A DNA stretch of 64,000 nt, from the NCBI GenBank assembly GCA_020352215.1, contig CP070675.1:4100230-4164229 (forward strand), given 5' to 3'. This stretch comes from Phycisphaerales bacterium (lineage in GTDB: Bacteria > Planctomycetota > Phycisphaerae > Sedimentisphaerales > Anaerobacaceae). The notes below the pieces were generated by a model. That model saw only the letters and a list, made by a program, of their open reading frames with translations, had not been told where the DNA came from and made no database searches. Positions 33,133 through 42,196 of this stretch are shown here, piece by piece. The position numbers and the translations under genes are program-made. The stretch's first letter is position 1. Each line of letters opens with the position of its first letter.

Positions 33133-34146
33133 ATGTCAACAAAGATTGGGATCAACGGGTTCGGCCGGATCGGCAGAGCCGTAGCAAGGATCATCATGCA
33201 GAGGCAGGGCGATTTGGAGTTGGTGGCTGTCAACGACCTCTCCGATGCCAAGAGCCTTGCGCATCTGTTTAAATACGATACGGTGATGGGCAAGTGGAAA
33301 GGAACGGTTGAGGCCAAAGACAACACGTTGGTCATCGACGGCAAGAAGATCGATGTTCTGGCCGTCAGGAATCCTGCCGAATTGCCCTGGAAAGACATGG
33401 ATGTCAAGGTCGTCTTGGAGTCGACCGGAATCTTCCGGACCGCTGAGTCGCCCAAGGGTGGCTACGCGGATCATCTCAAGGCCGGCGCCAGCAAGGTTAT
33501 GCTAAGTGTCCCCGCGAAGGATGATATCGACGCGACGATAGTTTTGGGCGTCAATGACGATATATTGACCAAGGATGTCAAGTGCGTGTCCAATGCGAGC
33601 TGCACGACCAACTGCCTGGCACCCCTGGCCAAGGTCCTCAACGATACATTCGGAATTGAACGGGGCCTGATGACCACAATCCATGCCTACACGAATGACC
33701 AACGGGTCGCCGACATGATACACGGCGATCTTCGCCGCGCACGCGCTGCTGCTGCGAATATCATCCCGACAACTACCGGCGCGGCGAAGGCTATCGGCAA
33801 GGTAGTTCCTGAGCTGGACGGCAAACTCGATGGCTTTGCCATCCGAGTGCCCATTCCCGTCGGAAGCGTCGTGGACCTGGTGGTTAATGTCACAAAGAGT
33901 GCCACGATTGACGAAGTCAACGCGGCGATGAAGGCAGCTGCTGAGGGGCCGATGAAGGGTATATTGGTATACTGCGATGAGCCGATTGTCAGCAGCGACA
34001 TTGTCAATGATCCGGCTTCGAGCATCTTTGATGCACTTTCCACAATAGTCAAAGGCAACATGGTCAAGGTCATCAGTTGGTATGACAACGAATGGGGCTA
34101 CTCGAATCGCAGTGTCGATATTATGGAGAAGCTGGCGGCAATGTAG
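33133..34146 (+). CDS. gapA: glyceraldehyde-3-phosphate dehydrogenase
   Basis: 337 residues, ATG with GGAGAA upstream. Rossmann start [14 protein letters not shown], catalytic loop [12 protein letters not shown] with Cys157, then [13 protein letters not shown] segment ([17 protein letters not shown]), [20 protein letters not shown] and the C-terminal [12 protein letters not shown]. Converts glyceraldehyde-3-phosphate, phosphate and NAD+ to 1,3-bisphosphoglycerate. Asp35 after VAVND favours NAD over NADP. Followed by pgk (72 bp) and rpe, a classic glycolytic/pentose-phosphate set with its own promoter. Confidence 0.97.
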   Translation: MSTKIGINGFGRIGRAVARIIMQRQGDLELVAVNDLSDAKSLAHLFKYDTVMGKWKGTVEAKDNTLVIDGKKIDVLAVRNPAELPWKDMDVKVVLESTGIFRTAESPKGGYADHLKAGASKVMLSVPAKDDIDATIVLGVNDDILTKDVKCVSNASCTTNCLAPLAKVLNDTFGIERGLMTTIHAYTNDQRVADMIHGDLRRARAAAANIIPTTTGAAKAIGKVVPELDGKLDGFAIRVPIPVGSVVDLVVNVTKSATIDEVNAAMKAAAEGPMKGILVYCDEPIVSSDIVNDPASSIFDALSTIVKGNMVKVISWYDNEWGYSNRSVDIMEKLAAM

Positions 34147-34218
34147 TCTTGGGTGCCCGATCTTGGGTCTTGAGGTGCCAGCCAAAAACTCAACGCTGTT
34201 TTGCCAGGGGGACAGACA

Positions 34219-35487
34219 ATGAATCCTGTTGGGGCATATACGGAAATGGCTAAGAAAACCATAGCTGATGTCGATGTTCGGGGCAAGAAGGTCTTGATGA
34301 GATGTGACTTCAACGTACCGCTGGATGACGAGTGCAACATCACCAGCGACGACCGAATCGTTAAGGCCTTGCCGACGATAAGAAGCATCCTCGACCGGGG
34401 CGGTGCCCTGATCCTCATGAGCCACCTTGGCAGGCCCAAAGGCCAGAGAGACGACAAGCTGTCACTGGCTCCGGTAGCCAAGAGGCTCTCTGAACTTCTC
34501 GGCCAGGACGTTGTCTTTAGTGAGGACTGTATCGGGCCCAAGACAAAGGCTAAGGCCCAGGCACTCAAGAACGGCGACTGCATGCTCCTTGAGAATCTTC
34601 GCTTTTACAAGGAAGAGACGATAAAAGATAAGGCGGCCAAGGAAGATGCGCAGTTGCGGCAGGCCAAGGACGATTTTGCACAGCAGCTTGCGGATATGGC
34701 TGATGTATATGTCGACGACGCGTTCGGTACGGCCCACCGGGACAATGCGTCCATGTACACGGTACCGACGGTGATGGAGGGTAAGCCTCGCGTCATTGGT
34801 TTTTTGATCGAGAAGGAACTGAAGTTCCTTGGCCAGATACTCAGTGAGCCTGACAGGCCTTTCGTGGCGATACTGGGGGGAGCCAAGGTCTCGGACAAAA
34901 TCGGTGTGATCGAGAATCTGGTATCCAAGGTCGATCGCATTATCATCGGCGGCGCGATGGCCTACACGTTCCTCAAGGGCAGGGGTAAGAACATCGGCAA
35001 CAGCTTGTGCGAGAACGACTTCATCGACAAGGCCTTGGCGCTGCTGGATCAGGCGGCCGAGGCGGACTGTGAGGTGGTTCTGCCGGTGGATCACCGGGTC
35101 GTGCGCGAGTTGAAACCGCATGCACCGCACCGCGTCGCCGTTGGCGATGTCGACCCGGGCTGGCAGGCTGTTGACATAGGCCCCCTCGCAGTCAAAGCGT
35201 TTACAGACAAGATCGCCGGCGCCAAGACGGTCGTCTGGAATGGTCCGATGGGAGTCTTCGAGATGCCGCCTTTCGACGAAGGGACCAAGGAGGTTGCCTT
35301 GGCAGTAGCCAAGGCAACCGACGATGGTGCGGGCACCATAATCGGTGGCGGTGACAGCGCAAGCGCCGTCAAGAAGCTCGGTCTGGAAAGCAAGATAACT
35401 CATATCTCCACTGGTGGCGGTGCTTCACTTGAGTTTCTCGAGGGCAAGAAATTCAAGTGTCTTGCGATCCTCGACGAGGAGGAATAG
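34219..35487 (+). CDS. pgk: phosphoglycerate kinase
   Basis: 422 residues from ATG 34219, which has AGGGGGA 6 nt upstream; ATG 34246 (MAKKTIADV) would give the more usual N-terminus and remains possible. Motifs: KKVLMRCDFNVPLDD, SHLGRPKGQRDDKLSL, DVYVDDAFGTAHR, VAILGGAKVSDKIGVI, and near the C-terminus VVWNGPMGVFEMPPF and IIGGGDSASAVKKLG with TGGGASLEFLEGK. Makes ATP from 1,3-bisphosphoglycerate. Between gapA and rpe; the rpe ribosome site lies inside its last codons. Confidence 0.97.
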   Translation: MNPVGAYTEMAKKTIADVDVRGKKVLMRCDFNVPLDDECNITSDDRIVKALPTIRSILDRGGALILMSHLGRPKGQRDDKLSLAPVAKRLSELLGQDVVFSEDCIGPKTKAKAQALKNGDCMLLENLRFYKEETIKDKAAKEDAQLRQAKDDFAQQLADMADVYVDDAFGTAHRDNASMYTVPTVMEGKPRVIGFLIEKELKFLGQILSEPDRPFVAILGGAKVSDKIGVIENLVSKVDRIIIGGAMAYTFLKGRGKNIGNSLCENDFIDKALALLDQAAEADCEVVLPVDHRVVRELKPHAPHRVAVGDVDPGWQAVDIGPLAVKAFTDKIAGAKTVVWNGPMGVFEMPPFDEGTKEVALAVAKATDDGAGTIIGGGDSASAVKKLGLESKITHISTGGGASLEFLEGKKFKCLAILDEEE

Positions 35488-35492
35488 CAACT

Positions 35493-36158
35493 TTGCGATT
35501 GCCCAAACCAGGGACCATCCAGGTTGTACCCTCGATTCTAAGCGCCGATTTCGCGAGGTTGGCCGACGAAATTGCCGTGATTGAGTCGGCCGGGGTGGCT
35601 ATGGTGCACCTGGATGTTATGGACGGTCATTTCGTGCCGAACATCACGATCGGCCCGCCGGTAGTTGCTAAACTTCGCCAACACAGCACGCTTGTCTTTG
35701 ACAGTCACCTTATGATAAGTGATCCGGCCGAATATGCCGAGCATTTTGCTAAAGCCGGCGCCGACCACGTGACATTTCACATAGAAGCGGCCAACAAGCC
35801 TGAAGAGCTTATCGAAGAACTACACCGACTGGGCTGCAGTGCGGGGATTTGCCTGAACCCGGAGACACCTGTCAAGGCGATAGAGCCCGTTGCGTCGCTC
35901 TGTGATATGATTCTGGTGATGACCGTTCACCCCGGTTTTGGCGGGCAAGAATTCATGCCGGAGGCAGCAGAGAAGATTGCCCGGGTCAGAGAGATTGTGG
36001 GACCCGATGTTCGCATAGAGGTTGATGGCGGGATTGATCCTCAAACTACGCCAACAGTGGTACGCTACGGGGCCGATACGCTCGTAGCAGGTAACGCGAT
36101 ATTCGGAAAACCCGACCGTATTGCAGCGATAGAGGCCATTAGAGCGGCAGCGGGGTAA
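35493..36158 (+). CDS. rpe: ribulose-phosphate 3-epimerase
   Basis: 221 residues from TTG 35493, with GGAGGAA about 8 nt upstream inside the end of pgk; there is no ATG or GTG in a sensible place. Motifs: VVPSILSADFARL, MVHLDVMDGHFVPNITIGP (metal His and Asp), VTFHIEA, VMTVHPGFGGQEFM and EVDGGIDPQT. Interconverts ribulose-5-P and xylulose-5-P with a metal-dependent barrel. Starts 5 nt after the pgk stop, so translation is probably coupled. Confidence 0.95.
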   Translation: MRLPKPGTIQVVPSILSADFARLADEIAVIESAGVAMVHLDVMDGHFVPNITIGPPVVAKLRQHSTLVFDSHLMISDPAEYAEHFAKAGADHVTFHIEAANKPEELIEELHRLGCSAGICLNPETPVKAIEPVASLCDMILVMTVHPGFGGQEFMPEAAEKIARVREIVGPDVRIEVDGGIDPQTTPTVVRYGADTLVAGNAIFGKPDRIAAIEAIRAAAG

Positions 36159-36232
36159 TTTTTGTGGCGAAATCCGCCAATTTCTGCTAAAATCTTCGGC
36201 ATTAATCCTAAGTCTGTGTGTTTGTCCAAAGA

Positions 36233-36286
36233 CCCCGCGCAACACGCGGGGCTTAGCATAGGTGGCCCTTGCAAGATTGCAGGGCC
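36233..36286 (+). promoter_or_regulatory. two tandem hairpins between rpe and accD
   Basis: CCCCGCG-CAACA-CGCGGGG (36233-36251, perfect 7-bp stem), then GGCCC(T)TGCA-AGAT-TGCAGGGCC (36264-36286, one bulge). The second ends 14 nt before the accD start. Neither has a T-run behind it, so a regulatory leader or weak terminator are both possible. Confidence 0.45.
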
Positions 36287-36300
36287 GAACAGAACCTGTT

Positions 36301-37146
36301 ATGGGAAAACAAGCCAAATCTAAATGGAATGGCTTCTCGCTAAAGCCGCGTCGGGAGATGCCCGAAGGGCTATGGATGCGCTGCCCGGCCTGCGAGCATA
36401 TGCTATACAAGCGCACCGTCGAGAAGAACCTGACCGTTTGCCCGGAATGCACACATCATTTTCGTATCGGAGCAGCCACTCGCATCAGCTATCTTGTCGA
36501 TGACGGTTCCTTTCAGCAGATTTTGGAGGATTTGACAGCCAGTGACCCACTTGGATTTAAGTTCAGGGGGACAACATACAAACAGCGTATCAAAGACGAC
36601 GAAAAGAAATCCGGCTCCAAGGAAGCCATGCAGATCGGCAAGGCCTTTATTAAGGGAAGAGGTGTCGTTCTGGGTGTAATGGAACCCAACTTCCTGATGG
36701 GTTCTATGGGCTATGTTGTCGGTGAGAAACTTTGTGCAGCTGTTGACAAGGCAATTGAAGAATCGCTACCTTTGGTCGTAGTCAGCTGCTCCGGCGGGGC
36801 CAGGATGCACGAGGGAGTGGTCTCACTGGGCCAGATGGCCAAGACCTCTGCCGCCTTGGCCAAGTTTGATGAGGCCCGTGGCCTTTTTATTTCTGTCCTT
36901 ACAGACCCCACTACGGGGGGAGTTACGGCGAGCTTTGCAATGCTGGGTGATATAACGATTGCAGAGCCCGGCGCGCTAATCGGCTTCGCAGGGCCTCGCA
37001 CTATCGCTGAGACAATAAAGGTGGAATTGCCGGAAGGATTCCAGACGGCGGAGTTCATGCTGGAACACGGTTTCGTAGATATGATTGTGCACCGCAAAGA
37101 CCTCCGCAGCGAAATCGCCCGCTTGATAGACTACTGTCAGAAGTAG
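36301..37146 (+). CDS. accD: acetyl-CoA carboxylase carboxyltransferase subunit beta
   Basis: 281 residues from ATG 36301; the frame is open upstream to 36262 through the second hairpin. Zinc ribbon near residues 24-47: CPACEHMLYKRTV...LTVCPECTHHF. Crotonase-fold body with GSMGYVVGEKLCAAVDKA, VVSCSGGARMHEGVVSLGQMAK, TDPTTGGVTASFAMLGD and EPGALIGFAGPRTI, and the usual QTAEFMLEHGFVDMIVHR end. Transfers the carboxyl group from biotin to acetyl-CoA, together with AccA, in fatty acid synthesis. Ribosome site is weak; hairpins upstream may regulate it. Confidence 0.96.
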   Translation: MGKQAKSKWNGFSLKPRREMPEGLWMRCPACEHMLYKRTVEKNLTVCPECTHHFRIGAATRISYLVDDGSFQQILEDLTASDPLGFKFRGTTYKQRIKDDEKKSGSKEAMQIGKAFIKGRGVVLGVMEPNFLMGSMGYVVGEKLCAAVDKAIEESLPLVVVSCSGGARMHEGVVSLGQMAKTSAALAKFDEARGLFISVLTDPTTGGVTASFAMLGDITIAEPGALIGFAGPRTIAETIKVELPEGFQTAEFMLEHGFVDMIVHRKDLRSEIARLIDYCQK

Positions 37147-37249
37147 TCTTTGCCTCCCAGATTATCATAAGACCAGCCATAGGAGCGCCCTGCCATAATG
37201 TGGAAAGTCCGGACAAGTTCGAATCGTAGCAGATGTCACAAATGGGCCT

Positions 37250-37277
37250 TTCACTTCTGATGGCAAGTCCGTATAAT
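37250..37277 (+). promoter_or_regulatory. possible promoter of the hisC-hisB-ispF set
   Basis: TTCACT (37250-37255, 4/6), 16 nt, TATAAT (37272-37277, perfect), 28 nt before the hisC ATG. Confidence 0.5.
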
Positions 37278-37305
37278 CGGCACCTGGAAGCTGCTGGAGT
37301 TGAAT

Positions 37306-38352
37306 ATGGGCTATTTTCGTGAAAATGTGGAGAAAGCAGAAGGTTACGAGCCGGGCTTTCAGCCAAAGCAAGCAGATGTGGTGAAGCTAAACACTAACGA
37401 AAACCCTTATCCGCCTTCTCCGAAGGCAATGAGGATCTTGGCTGAGATAGGGCCTGAGCAGCTTCGGCGATATCCTGATCCGATTGGAGACGCATTCCGG
37501 CGGGCCGCGGCGAAGGTGAACGGCGTACAACCCGACTGCATCATGTGCTGCAACGGTGGGGATGACCTTCTGGCGATAGCCTTTAAGGCGTTCTGCGATG
37601 AGAGTCGTCCGGTGGCATATCCGGTGCCGACATATTCGCTCTATCCGGTATTAGCAAACCTGCAGAATTGCAGCGTCATCGAGATTCCATTTGACGATGA
37701 GTTCAATCTGCCGGCAAGGCTGGCCGGCACAGATGTAGCACTGACCATTGTCTGCAACCCCAACGCGCCGAGTGGCACTTTTGTGAGCATCAGTGAGCTG
37801 GCCTCATTAGCTGATGAATTGACCGGCGTATTGTTAGTTGATGAGGCCTACGTAGATTTTGCCGAAGACAACTGCACGGCGTTGGTGAATGATTTCAACA
37901 ACTTGATTGTACTTAGGTCGATGAGTAAGGGATACTCTCTTGCGGGAATACGGTTCGGCTACGCAATCGCCCAGCCGGATCTCATTGCGGGGCTCATGAA
38001 GGTAAAGGATTCGTACAACGTCGATGCGGTTGCAATTGCCGCAGCGACAGCCGCCATAGAAGATCAGCAGTATTTCAGAGCAAATGTAGAAAAGGTGAAG
38101 GTAGGTCGTAGAGAACTTGGTGAACAACTTCGGCAGCTGGGCTTCGAGGTCGCGGATAGCGCGGCGAATTTTGTACTGGCGGGATGCGGAAACTGCAAGG
38201 CCGGTGAAATCTATGATAAATTGGTGCAGCGTAACATCTTTGTCAGGTATTTTGACCTGCCGGGACTACGTGATAAGTTGAGAATTACGGTCGGCACGGA
38301 AGAGCAGAACCGCAAACTACTCTCTGCTCTGAAAGCGATCCTATCTGAATGA
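37306..38352 (+). CDS. hisC: histidinol-phosphate aminotransferase
   Basis: 348 residues from ATG 37306 (GGAG 6 nt upstream). Motifs: VKLNTNENPYPPSPKA at the N-terminus, RYPDPIGDAFRRA, NGGDDLLAIAFKAF, CNPNAPSGTF, LVDEAYVDFAED, and RSMSKGYSLAGIRFGYAIA with the PLP lysine. Works on imidazole-acetol phosphate in histidine synthesis. hisB follows 10 bp downstream. Length and motifs are normal. Confidence 0.95.
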   Translation: MGYFRENVEKAEGYEPGFQPKQADVVKLNTNENPYPPSPKAMRILAEIGPEQLRRYPDPIGDAFRRAAAKVNGVQPDCIMCCNGGDDLLAIAFKAFCDESRPVAYPVPTYSLYPVLANLQNCSVIEIPFDDEFNLPARLAGTDVALTIVCNPNAPSGTFVSISELASLADELTGVLLVDEAYVDFAEDNCTALVNDFNNLIVLRSMSKGYSLAGIRFGYAIAQPDLIAGLMKVKDSYNVDAVAIAAATAAIEDQQYFRANVEKVKVGRRELGEQLRQLGFEVADSAANFVLAGCGNCKAGEIYDKLVQRNIFVRYFDLPGLRDKLRITVGTEEQNRKLLSALKAILSE

Positions 38353-38362
38353 GGATGCCTGT

Positions 38363-38947
38363 ATGGAAGGAAGAACCGCCAAAATTCACCGACAAACAAA
38401 GGAGACCGATATCGCCTGCGAGCTCAATCTGGATGGCCTGGGCAAGTATGAAATAGATACCGGCATCGGATTCCTGGACCATATGCTTACCCACCTGAGC
38501 AAGCACGGCAAGATTGATCTAACAGTCAGGGCAGAAGGCGATCTGAATGTCGATGCACACCATACCGTCGAGGATATCGCGATATGCCTCGGCGAATGTC
38601 TGCTCGAAGCTCTGGGTGATAAGAGAGGAATTGCCAGATACGGGCACAGTTCGGTACCGATGGAAGATGCGCTTGCCAATGTCTCTGTCGATTTGTCTGG
38701 TCGCCCGAATTGTGTGTATAACGCCGAATATCGAACCGACAAGATCGGTGATTTCGACGTCGAGTGTTTGGAGGAGATGTTGCGCAGCTTCGCGAACACG
38801 GGCAAACTCAATCTGCACGTCAACGTACCCTATGGCACGAATGGCCATCACATAGCCGAGGCGATCTTCAAGGGACTCGGCAAAGCTCTTGCGCAGGCTG
38901 TTAAGATTGTGGGCGCGGATATTCCCAGTACAAAGGGGCAGTTGTGA
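38363..38947 (+). CDS. hisB: imidazoleglycerol-phosphate dehydratase
   Basis: 194 residues, ATG. Monofunctional HisB: GIGFLDHMLTHLSKHG, DAHHTVEDIAICLGE (metal-binding His pair and Glu), RYGHSSVPMEDALA, and near the end HHIAEAIFKGLGKAL. Dehydrates imidazole glycerol phosphate, the step just before HisC. Shares its last four bases with the start of ispF (GTGA). Confidence 0.96.
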   Translation: MEGRTAKIHRQTKETDIACELNLDGLGKYEIDTGIGFLDHMLTHLSKHGKIDLTVRAEGDLNVDAHHTVEDIAICLGECLLEALGDKRGIARYGHSSVPMEDALANVSVDLSGRPNCVYNAEYRTDKIGDFDVECLEEMLRSFANTGKLNLHVNVPYGTNGHHIAEAIFKGLGKALAQAVKIVGADIPSTKGQL

Positions 38948-39456
38948 TCGAGGAATCGAAGGCTGAGTATCGAACGGGAATTGGCACCGATATCCACAGT
39001 ATGGTTGCCGACAGGAAGCTGATGCTGGGCGGAGTCTATGTGCCATATCCGACCGGCCTTGCGGGCCACAGTGATGGTGATGTGGCTCTACATGCAGTCA
39101 TCGATGCCCTGCTCGGGGCAACCGGTATGGGCGATATCGGGGCGCTCTTTCCCGACACCGACCCGGAGTGGAAAGATGCCGACAGCAAGGAGTTGCTGTT
39201 TGTTGTTAAGGAGAAACTTGAAGAAAAACGTTGGGAAGTCGTCAATATCGATTTGATAATACATGCCGAGCAACCAAGACTTGAACCGGTCAAAGGGCAG
39301 ATAAAAAGGTGCATCGCAGGCCTGCTGGGAATGGATTTCACGGCTGTTAATGTCAAGGCGAAGACCAACGAGGGTTTCGGTGATGTGGGGGCTGGCGAGG
39401 CAATTGCCGCCACGGCGATCGCGCTTCTGAGAATGAAGCGAAGAAGAGGCCTGTAG
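38944..39456 (+). CDS. ispF: 2-C-methyl-D-erythritol 2,4-cyclodiphosphate synthase
   Basis: 170 residues, GTG start overlapping the hisB stop. GTDIHSMVADRKLMLGGV (metal-binding Asp and His), HSDGDVALHAVIDALLGA, GDIGALFPDTDPEW, and the trimer-interface end VNVKAKTNEGFGDVGAGEAI. Catalyses the fifth step of the non-mevalonate isoprenoid pathway. The C-terminus carries a few extra basic residues (KRRRGL). The link with histidine genes is positional only. Confidence 0.95.
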   Translation: MIEESKAEYRTGIGTDIHSMVADRKLMLGGVYVPYPTGLAGHSDGDVALHAVIDALLGATGMGDIGALFPDTDPEWKDADSKELLFVVKEKLEEKRWEVVNIDLIIHAEQPRLEPVKGQIKRCIAGLLGMDFTAVNVKAKTNEGFGDVGAGEAIAATAIALLRMKRRRGL

Positions 39457-39493
39457 GATAGATCCGAAAAGCAGATCTGTAGAGGAAGAGCAT

Positions 39494-40972
39494 ATGGGAT
39501 TGAAGCTTTACAATAGCCTGACACGAAGGAAGGAAGATTTCGAGCCGTTAGAGGAAGGCAAGGTTGGCATATACGTTTGTGGGCCGACTGTCTACGGGCA
39601 CGCTCATTTGGGGCACGCCAAGAGCTACGTGAGTTTTGATGTTCTGGTTCGATACCTGCGTTACCTCGGCTACAATGTCACTTACGTGCAGAACATAACC
39701 GATGTGGGGCATTTGACCGATGACGCAGACCAGGGTGAGGATAAGATCGGCGAGGCAGCAAAGAAAGAGAAAAAGCATCCCATGGCGCTGGCAGAGTCCT
39801 ATACCTGCAGCTACTTTGATGACATGGACAAACTCAACTGTCTCAGACCGGACATCAGCCCGCGCGCCAGCGGCCACATAGTCGAGCAGATAGGGCTGGT
39901 GAAGACCCTTTTGGAAAAGGGTTACGCGTACGAGGTGCAGGGCTCGGTTTACTTCGACGTCTCGAAGTTCGAAGACTACGGGAAACTGTCAGGCAGAAAC
40001 ACCGACGAGATGCTGGCGGGTGCCCGCGTCGAAGTCTCGGCGGACAAGGAGAATCCTGTCGACTTCGCCCTTTGGAAGAGGGCTGAGCCGAACCACATCA
40101 TGCAATGGCCCAGCCCCTGGGGCATGGGTTTTCCCGGCTGGCACCTGGAATGCTCTGTAATGAGTATGAAGTATCTCGGCAAGACTATCGACATTCACGG
40201 GGGTGGCCTCGAAAACAAGTTCCCACATCACGAATGCGAAATCGCTCAATCGGAGGCTGCCAACGATGCACAGTTCGTTCGGTATTGGTTGCATAACAAC
40301 ATGGTGACAGTAGATAGCCAAAAGATGGGCAAGAGCTTGAACAACTTCATCACTCTAAAGCAGGCCTTTTCAGGATCTCACGAACGACTTACCAGGAGCT
40401 ATGACCCTTTGGCTGTCAGGCAGCTGATATTGAACAGCCACTACCGAAGCCCGTTGGACTTCTCGGACGCCGCCCTTTTCGCTGGGCAGAGTGGCTACGG
40501 GAGGATCACTGAGACGGTCAAGGCCATACGAAAGCGAGTGGATGCTGCCGCCGAAGGAGAGCTCGATAACGAAGTTGCGGATCAGCTCGCGCAGTTGAAA
40601 GACAAGTTCGAGGCAGCGATGGATGACGACTTGAATACCTCTGTTGCGCTGTCGGTTGTTTTTGAACTCGTTCGTCTGGCGAACAAGCTGCTTGAGGATA
40701 ACAGCGCGACCTCGACGACCCTCGAAGCTGTTGATGATTTGTTCGGTGCATTGGGCGGTGACGTCTTGGGTATTGTGAGAGACGAGTATCCGCAGGTCAG
40801 TGCCGCAGATGATGCGCGTGTCGATAACGTTGTTAAGATCGTGATCGGTGAACGCAGCGCGGCGCGCGAGCAGAAGGACTTTGCAAGAGCCGATGAGCTT
40901 CGCAAGCAGTTGGAGAGTTGTGGTATCATTTTGGAAGACAAGCCGGATGGGACCCAGTGGAGATGGAAATGA
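39494..40972 (+). CDS. cysS: cysteinyl-tRNA synthetase
   Basis: 492 residues, ATG with GAGGAAG upstream. YVCGPTVYGHAHLGHAKSYVSFD has the zinc Cys and the HIGH-type HLGH; IHGGGLENKFPHHECEIAQSEAA holds further zinc ligands; the second signature is KMGKSLNN instead of KMSKS. The catalytic core is followed by a helical DALR-type region and a C-terminal tail with ERSAAREQKDFARADELRKQLE, typical for CysS. Its stop overlaps the ruvC start (ATGA). Confidence 0.96.
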   Translation: MGLKLYNSLTRRKEDFEPLEEGKVGIYVCGPTVYGHAHLGHAKSYVSFDVLVRYLRYLGYNVTYVQNITDVGHLTDDADQGEDKIGEAAKKEKKHPMALAESYTCSYFDDMDKLNCLRPDISPRASGHIVEQIGLVKTLLEKGYAYEVQGSVYFDVSKFEDYGKLSGRNTDEMLAGARVEVSADKENPVDFALWKRAEPNHIMQWPSPWGMGFPGWHLECSVMSMKYLGKTIDIHGGGLENKFPHHECEIAQSEAANDAQFVRYWLHNNMVTVDSQKMGKSLNNFITLKQAFSGSHERLTRSYDPLAVRQLILNSHYRSPLDFSDAALFAGQSGYGRITETVKAIRKRVDAAAEGELDNEVADQLAQLKDKFEAAMDDDLNTSVALSVVFELVRLANKLLEDNSATSTTLEAVDDLFGALGGDVLGIVRDEYPQVSAADDARVDNVVKIVIGERSAAREQKDFARADELRKQLESCGIILEDKPDGTQWRWK

Positions 40973-41454
40973 GGATCCTTGGCATAGATCCAGGTCTGCA
41001 GGTTTGCGGGTATGCCTGTTTGGACACGAGCCGTGAACAGAATAGGCTGATTGAGGCGGGAGTTATGAGGACACCCGCCGGCCTGCCGATAGAGGCTAGG
41101 CTCAACCAGATTGCCGAGGACACCGAGTCGTTGTTGCGAACCTTCAAGCCTGACGTAGTAGCCGTAGAGGAATTGTATTCGCACTACGCGCATCCTAAAA
41201 CGGCGATTATGATGGGACATGCGAGAGGTGTTATTCTGCAGAAGTGTGCTCAGGAGGCAGTTGAGGTCAGGAGTTTCAGTGCAACCAGAATAAAGAAGTC
41301 CCTCACCGGTAACGGCCGGGCATCCAAGGAACAGGTCCAGCGGACAATCCAGACGCTCTTGTCCCTGCCAATGCTTCCCGAACCCAACGACGTCGCCGAT
41401 GCTATGGCGGCGGCCACATGCTGCGCGAACTCGATGAACAGCATAGTGGTTTGA
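40969..41454 (+). CDS. ruvC: Holliday junction endonuclease RuvC
   Basis: 161 residues from ATG 40969 (GGAG 6 nt upstream). MRILGIDPGLQVCGYA carries the first catalytic Asp (residue 7), VAVEELYSHYAHPKTAIMMGHARGV the Glu, and NDVADAMAAATCCAN the last acidic pair. RNase H-fold nuclease that cuts Holliday junctions with the RuvAB motor encoded next. Starts inside the cysS stop codon. Confidence 0.95.
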   Translation: MRILGIDPGLQVCGYACLDTSREQNRLIEAGVMRTPAGLPIEARLNQIAEDTESLLRTFKPDVVAVEELYSHYAHPKTAIMMGHARGVILQKCAQEAVEVRSFSATRIKKSLTGNGRASKEQVQRTIQTLLSLPMLPEPNDVADAMAAATCCANSMNSIVV

Positions 41455-41511
41455 AAAGGCAGCAATTGATATGCGCGACGAGTTTGGCCGACAGGCCGTA
41501 GACAATTGCCA

Positions 41512-42141
41512 ATGATAGCAAGGGTAGAAGGAAAACTGATTACGCTCGAAGCCGAAGCCTGCCTGATTCAGGTCGGGCCGATCGGATACGAGGTGATGTT
41601 GCCAAGCTACTGTGTCAGCGCTCTGGCCGACAAGGTGGGCTCTGATGTGGCCCTTTGTACGTTGGAGTACTACGAAGGCACCCTGGGCGGCGGCAACCTT
41701 ATACCGAGGATAGTCGGCTTCTTGAATGCGGGCGAAAGGGATTTTTTCGTCAAATTCATCACTGTCAAAGGAATGGGAATAAAGAAGGGATTGCGCTCAC
41801 TGAGCATCCCCATCGCCGACATAGCGACGGCCATTGAAAATGGCGATGAGAAAATGCTCATGTCACTGCCCGCGGTAGGAAGAAGGATGGCTCAGCAGAT
41901 TGTCGCTGAGCTAAGGGGCAAGTTGCAGACCTTCGCGTTGGGAGCTGAAGCGGCCAGGCCTGCGCAGGTCAGATTCAAGCCGTTCCAGGCTGAGGCTCTG
42001 GAGATCCTTATCGCCTGGGGTGAGAAGAGAAGTGAGGCCATGGAGCTGATCGAACTCACCTGCCAGAAGCACCCTGATGTTGATTCCGCCGAAGCTCTCG
42101 TTCCTTTGGTGTATAGGCTAAGACAGGGAATCGAAGTTTGA
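41512..42141 (+). CDS. ruvA: Holliday junction branch migration protein RuvA
   Basis: 209 residues from ATG 41512; the TTG at 41506 is a less likely start. N-terminal OB domain MIARVEGKLITLEAEACLIQVGPIGYEVMLP, then helix-hairpin-helix motifs (KFITVKGMGIKKGLRSL and MLMSLPAVGRRMAQQIVAELRGK), and a C-terminal domain that contacts RuvB. In the second HhH motif the usual GIGKKTAE-like text reads AVGRRMAQ. Tetrameric DNA-binding component of the branch-migration motor. Confidence 0.94.
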   Translation: MIARVEGKLITLEAEACLIQVGPIGYEVMLPSYCVSALADKVGSDVALCTLEYYEGTLGGGNLIPRIVGFLNAGERDFFVKFITVKGMGIKKGLRSLSIPIADIATAIENGDEKMLMSLPAVGRRMAQQIVAELRGKLQTFALGAEAARPAQVRFKPFQAEALEILIAWGEKRSEAMELIELTCQKHPDVDSAEALVPLVYRLRQGIEV

Positions 42142-42196
42142 GGTCAGTGATCCGTTTCGGTTGCGGTTTACATCGCGGCAGATTGCGAGTTGTGCT

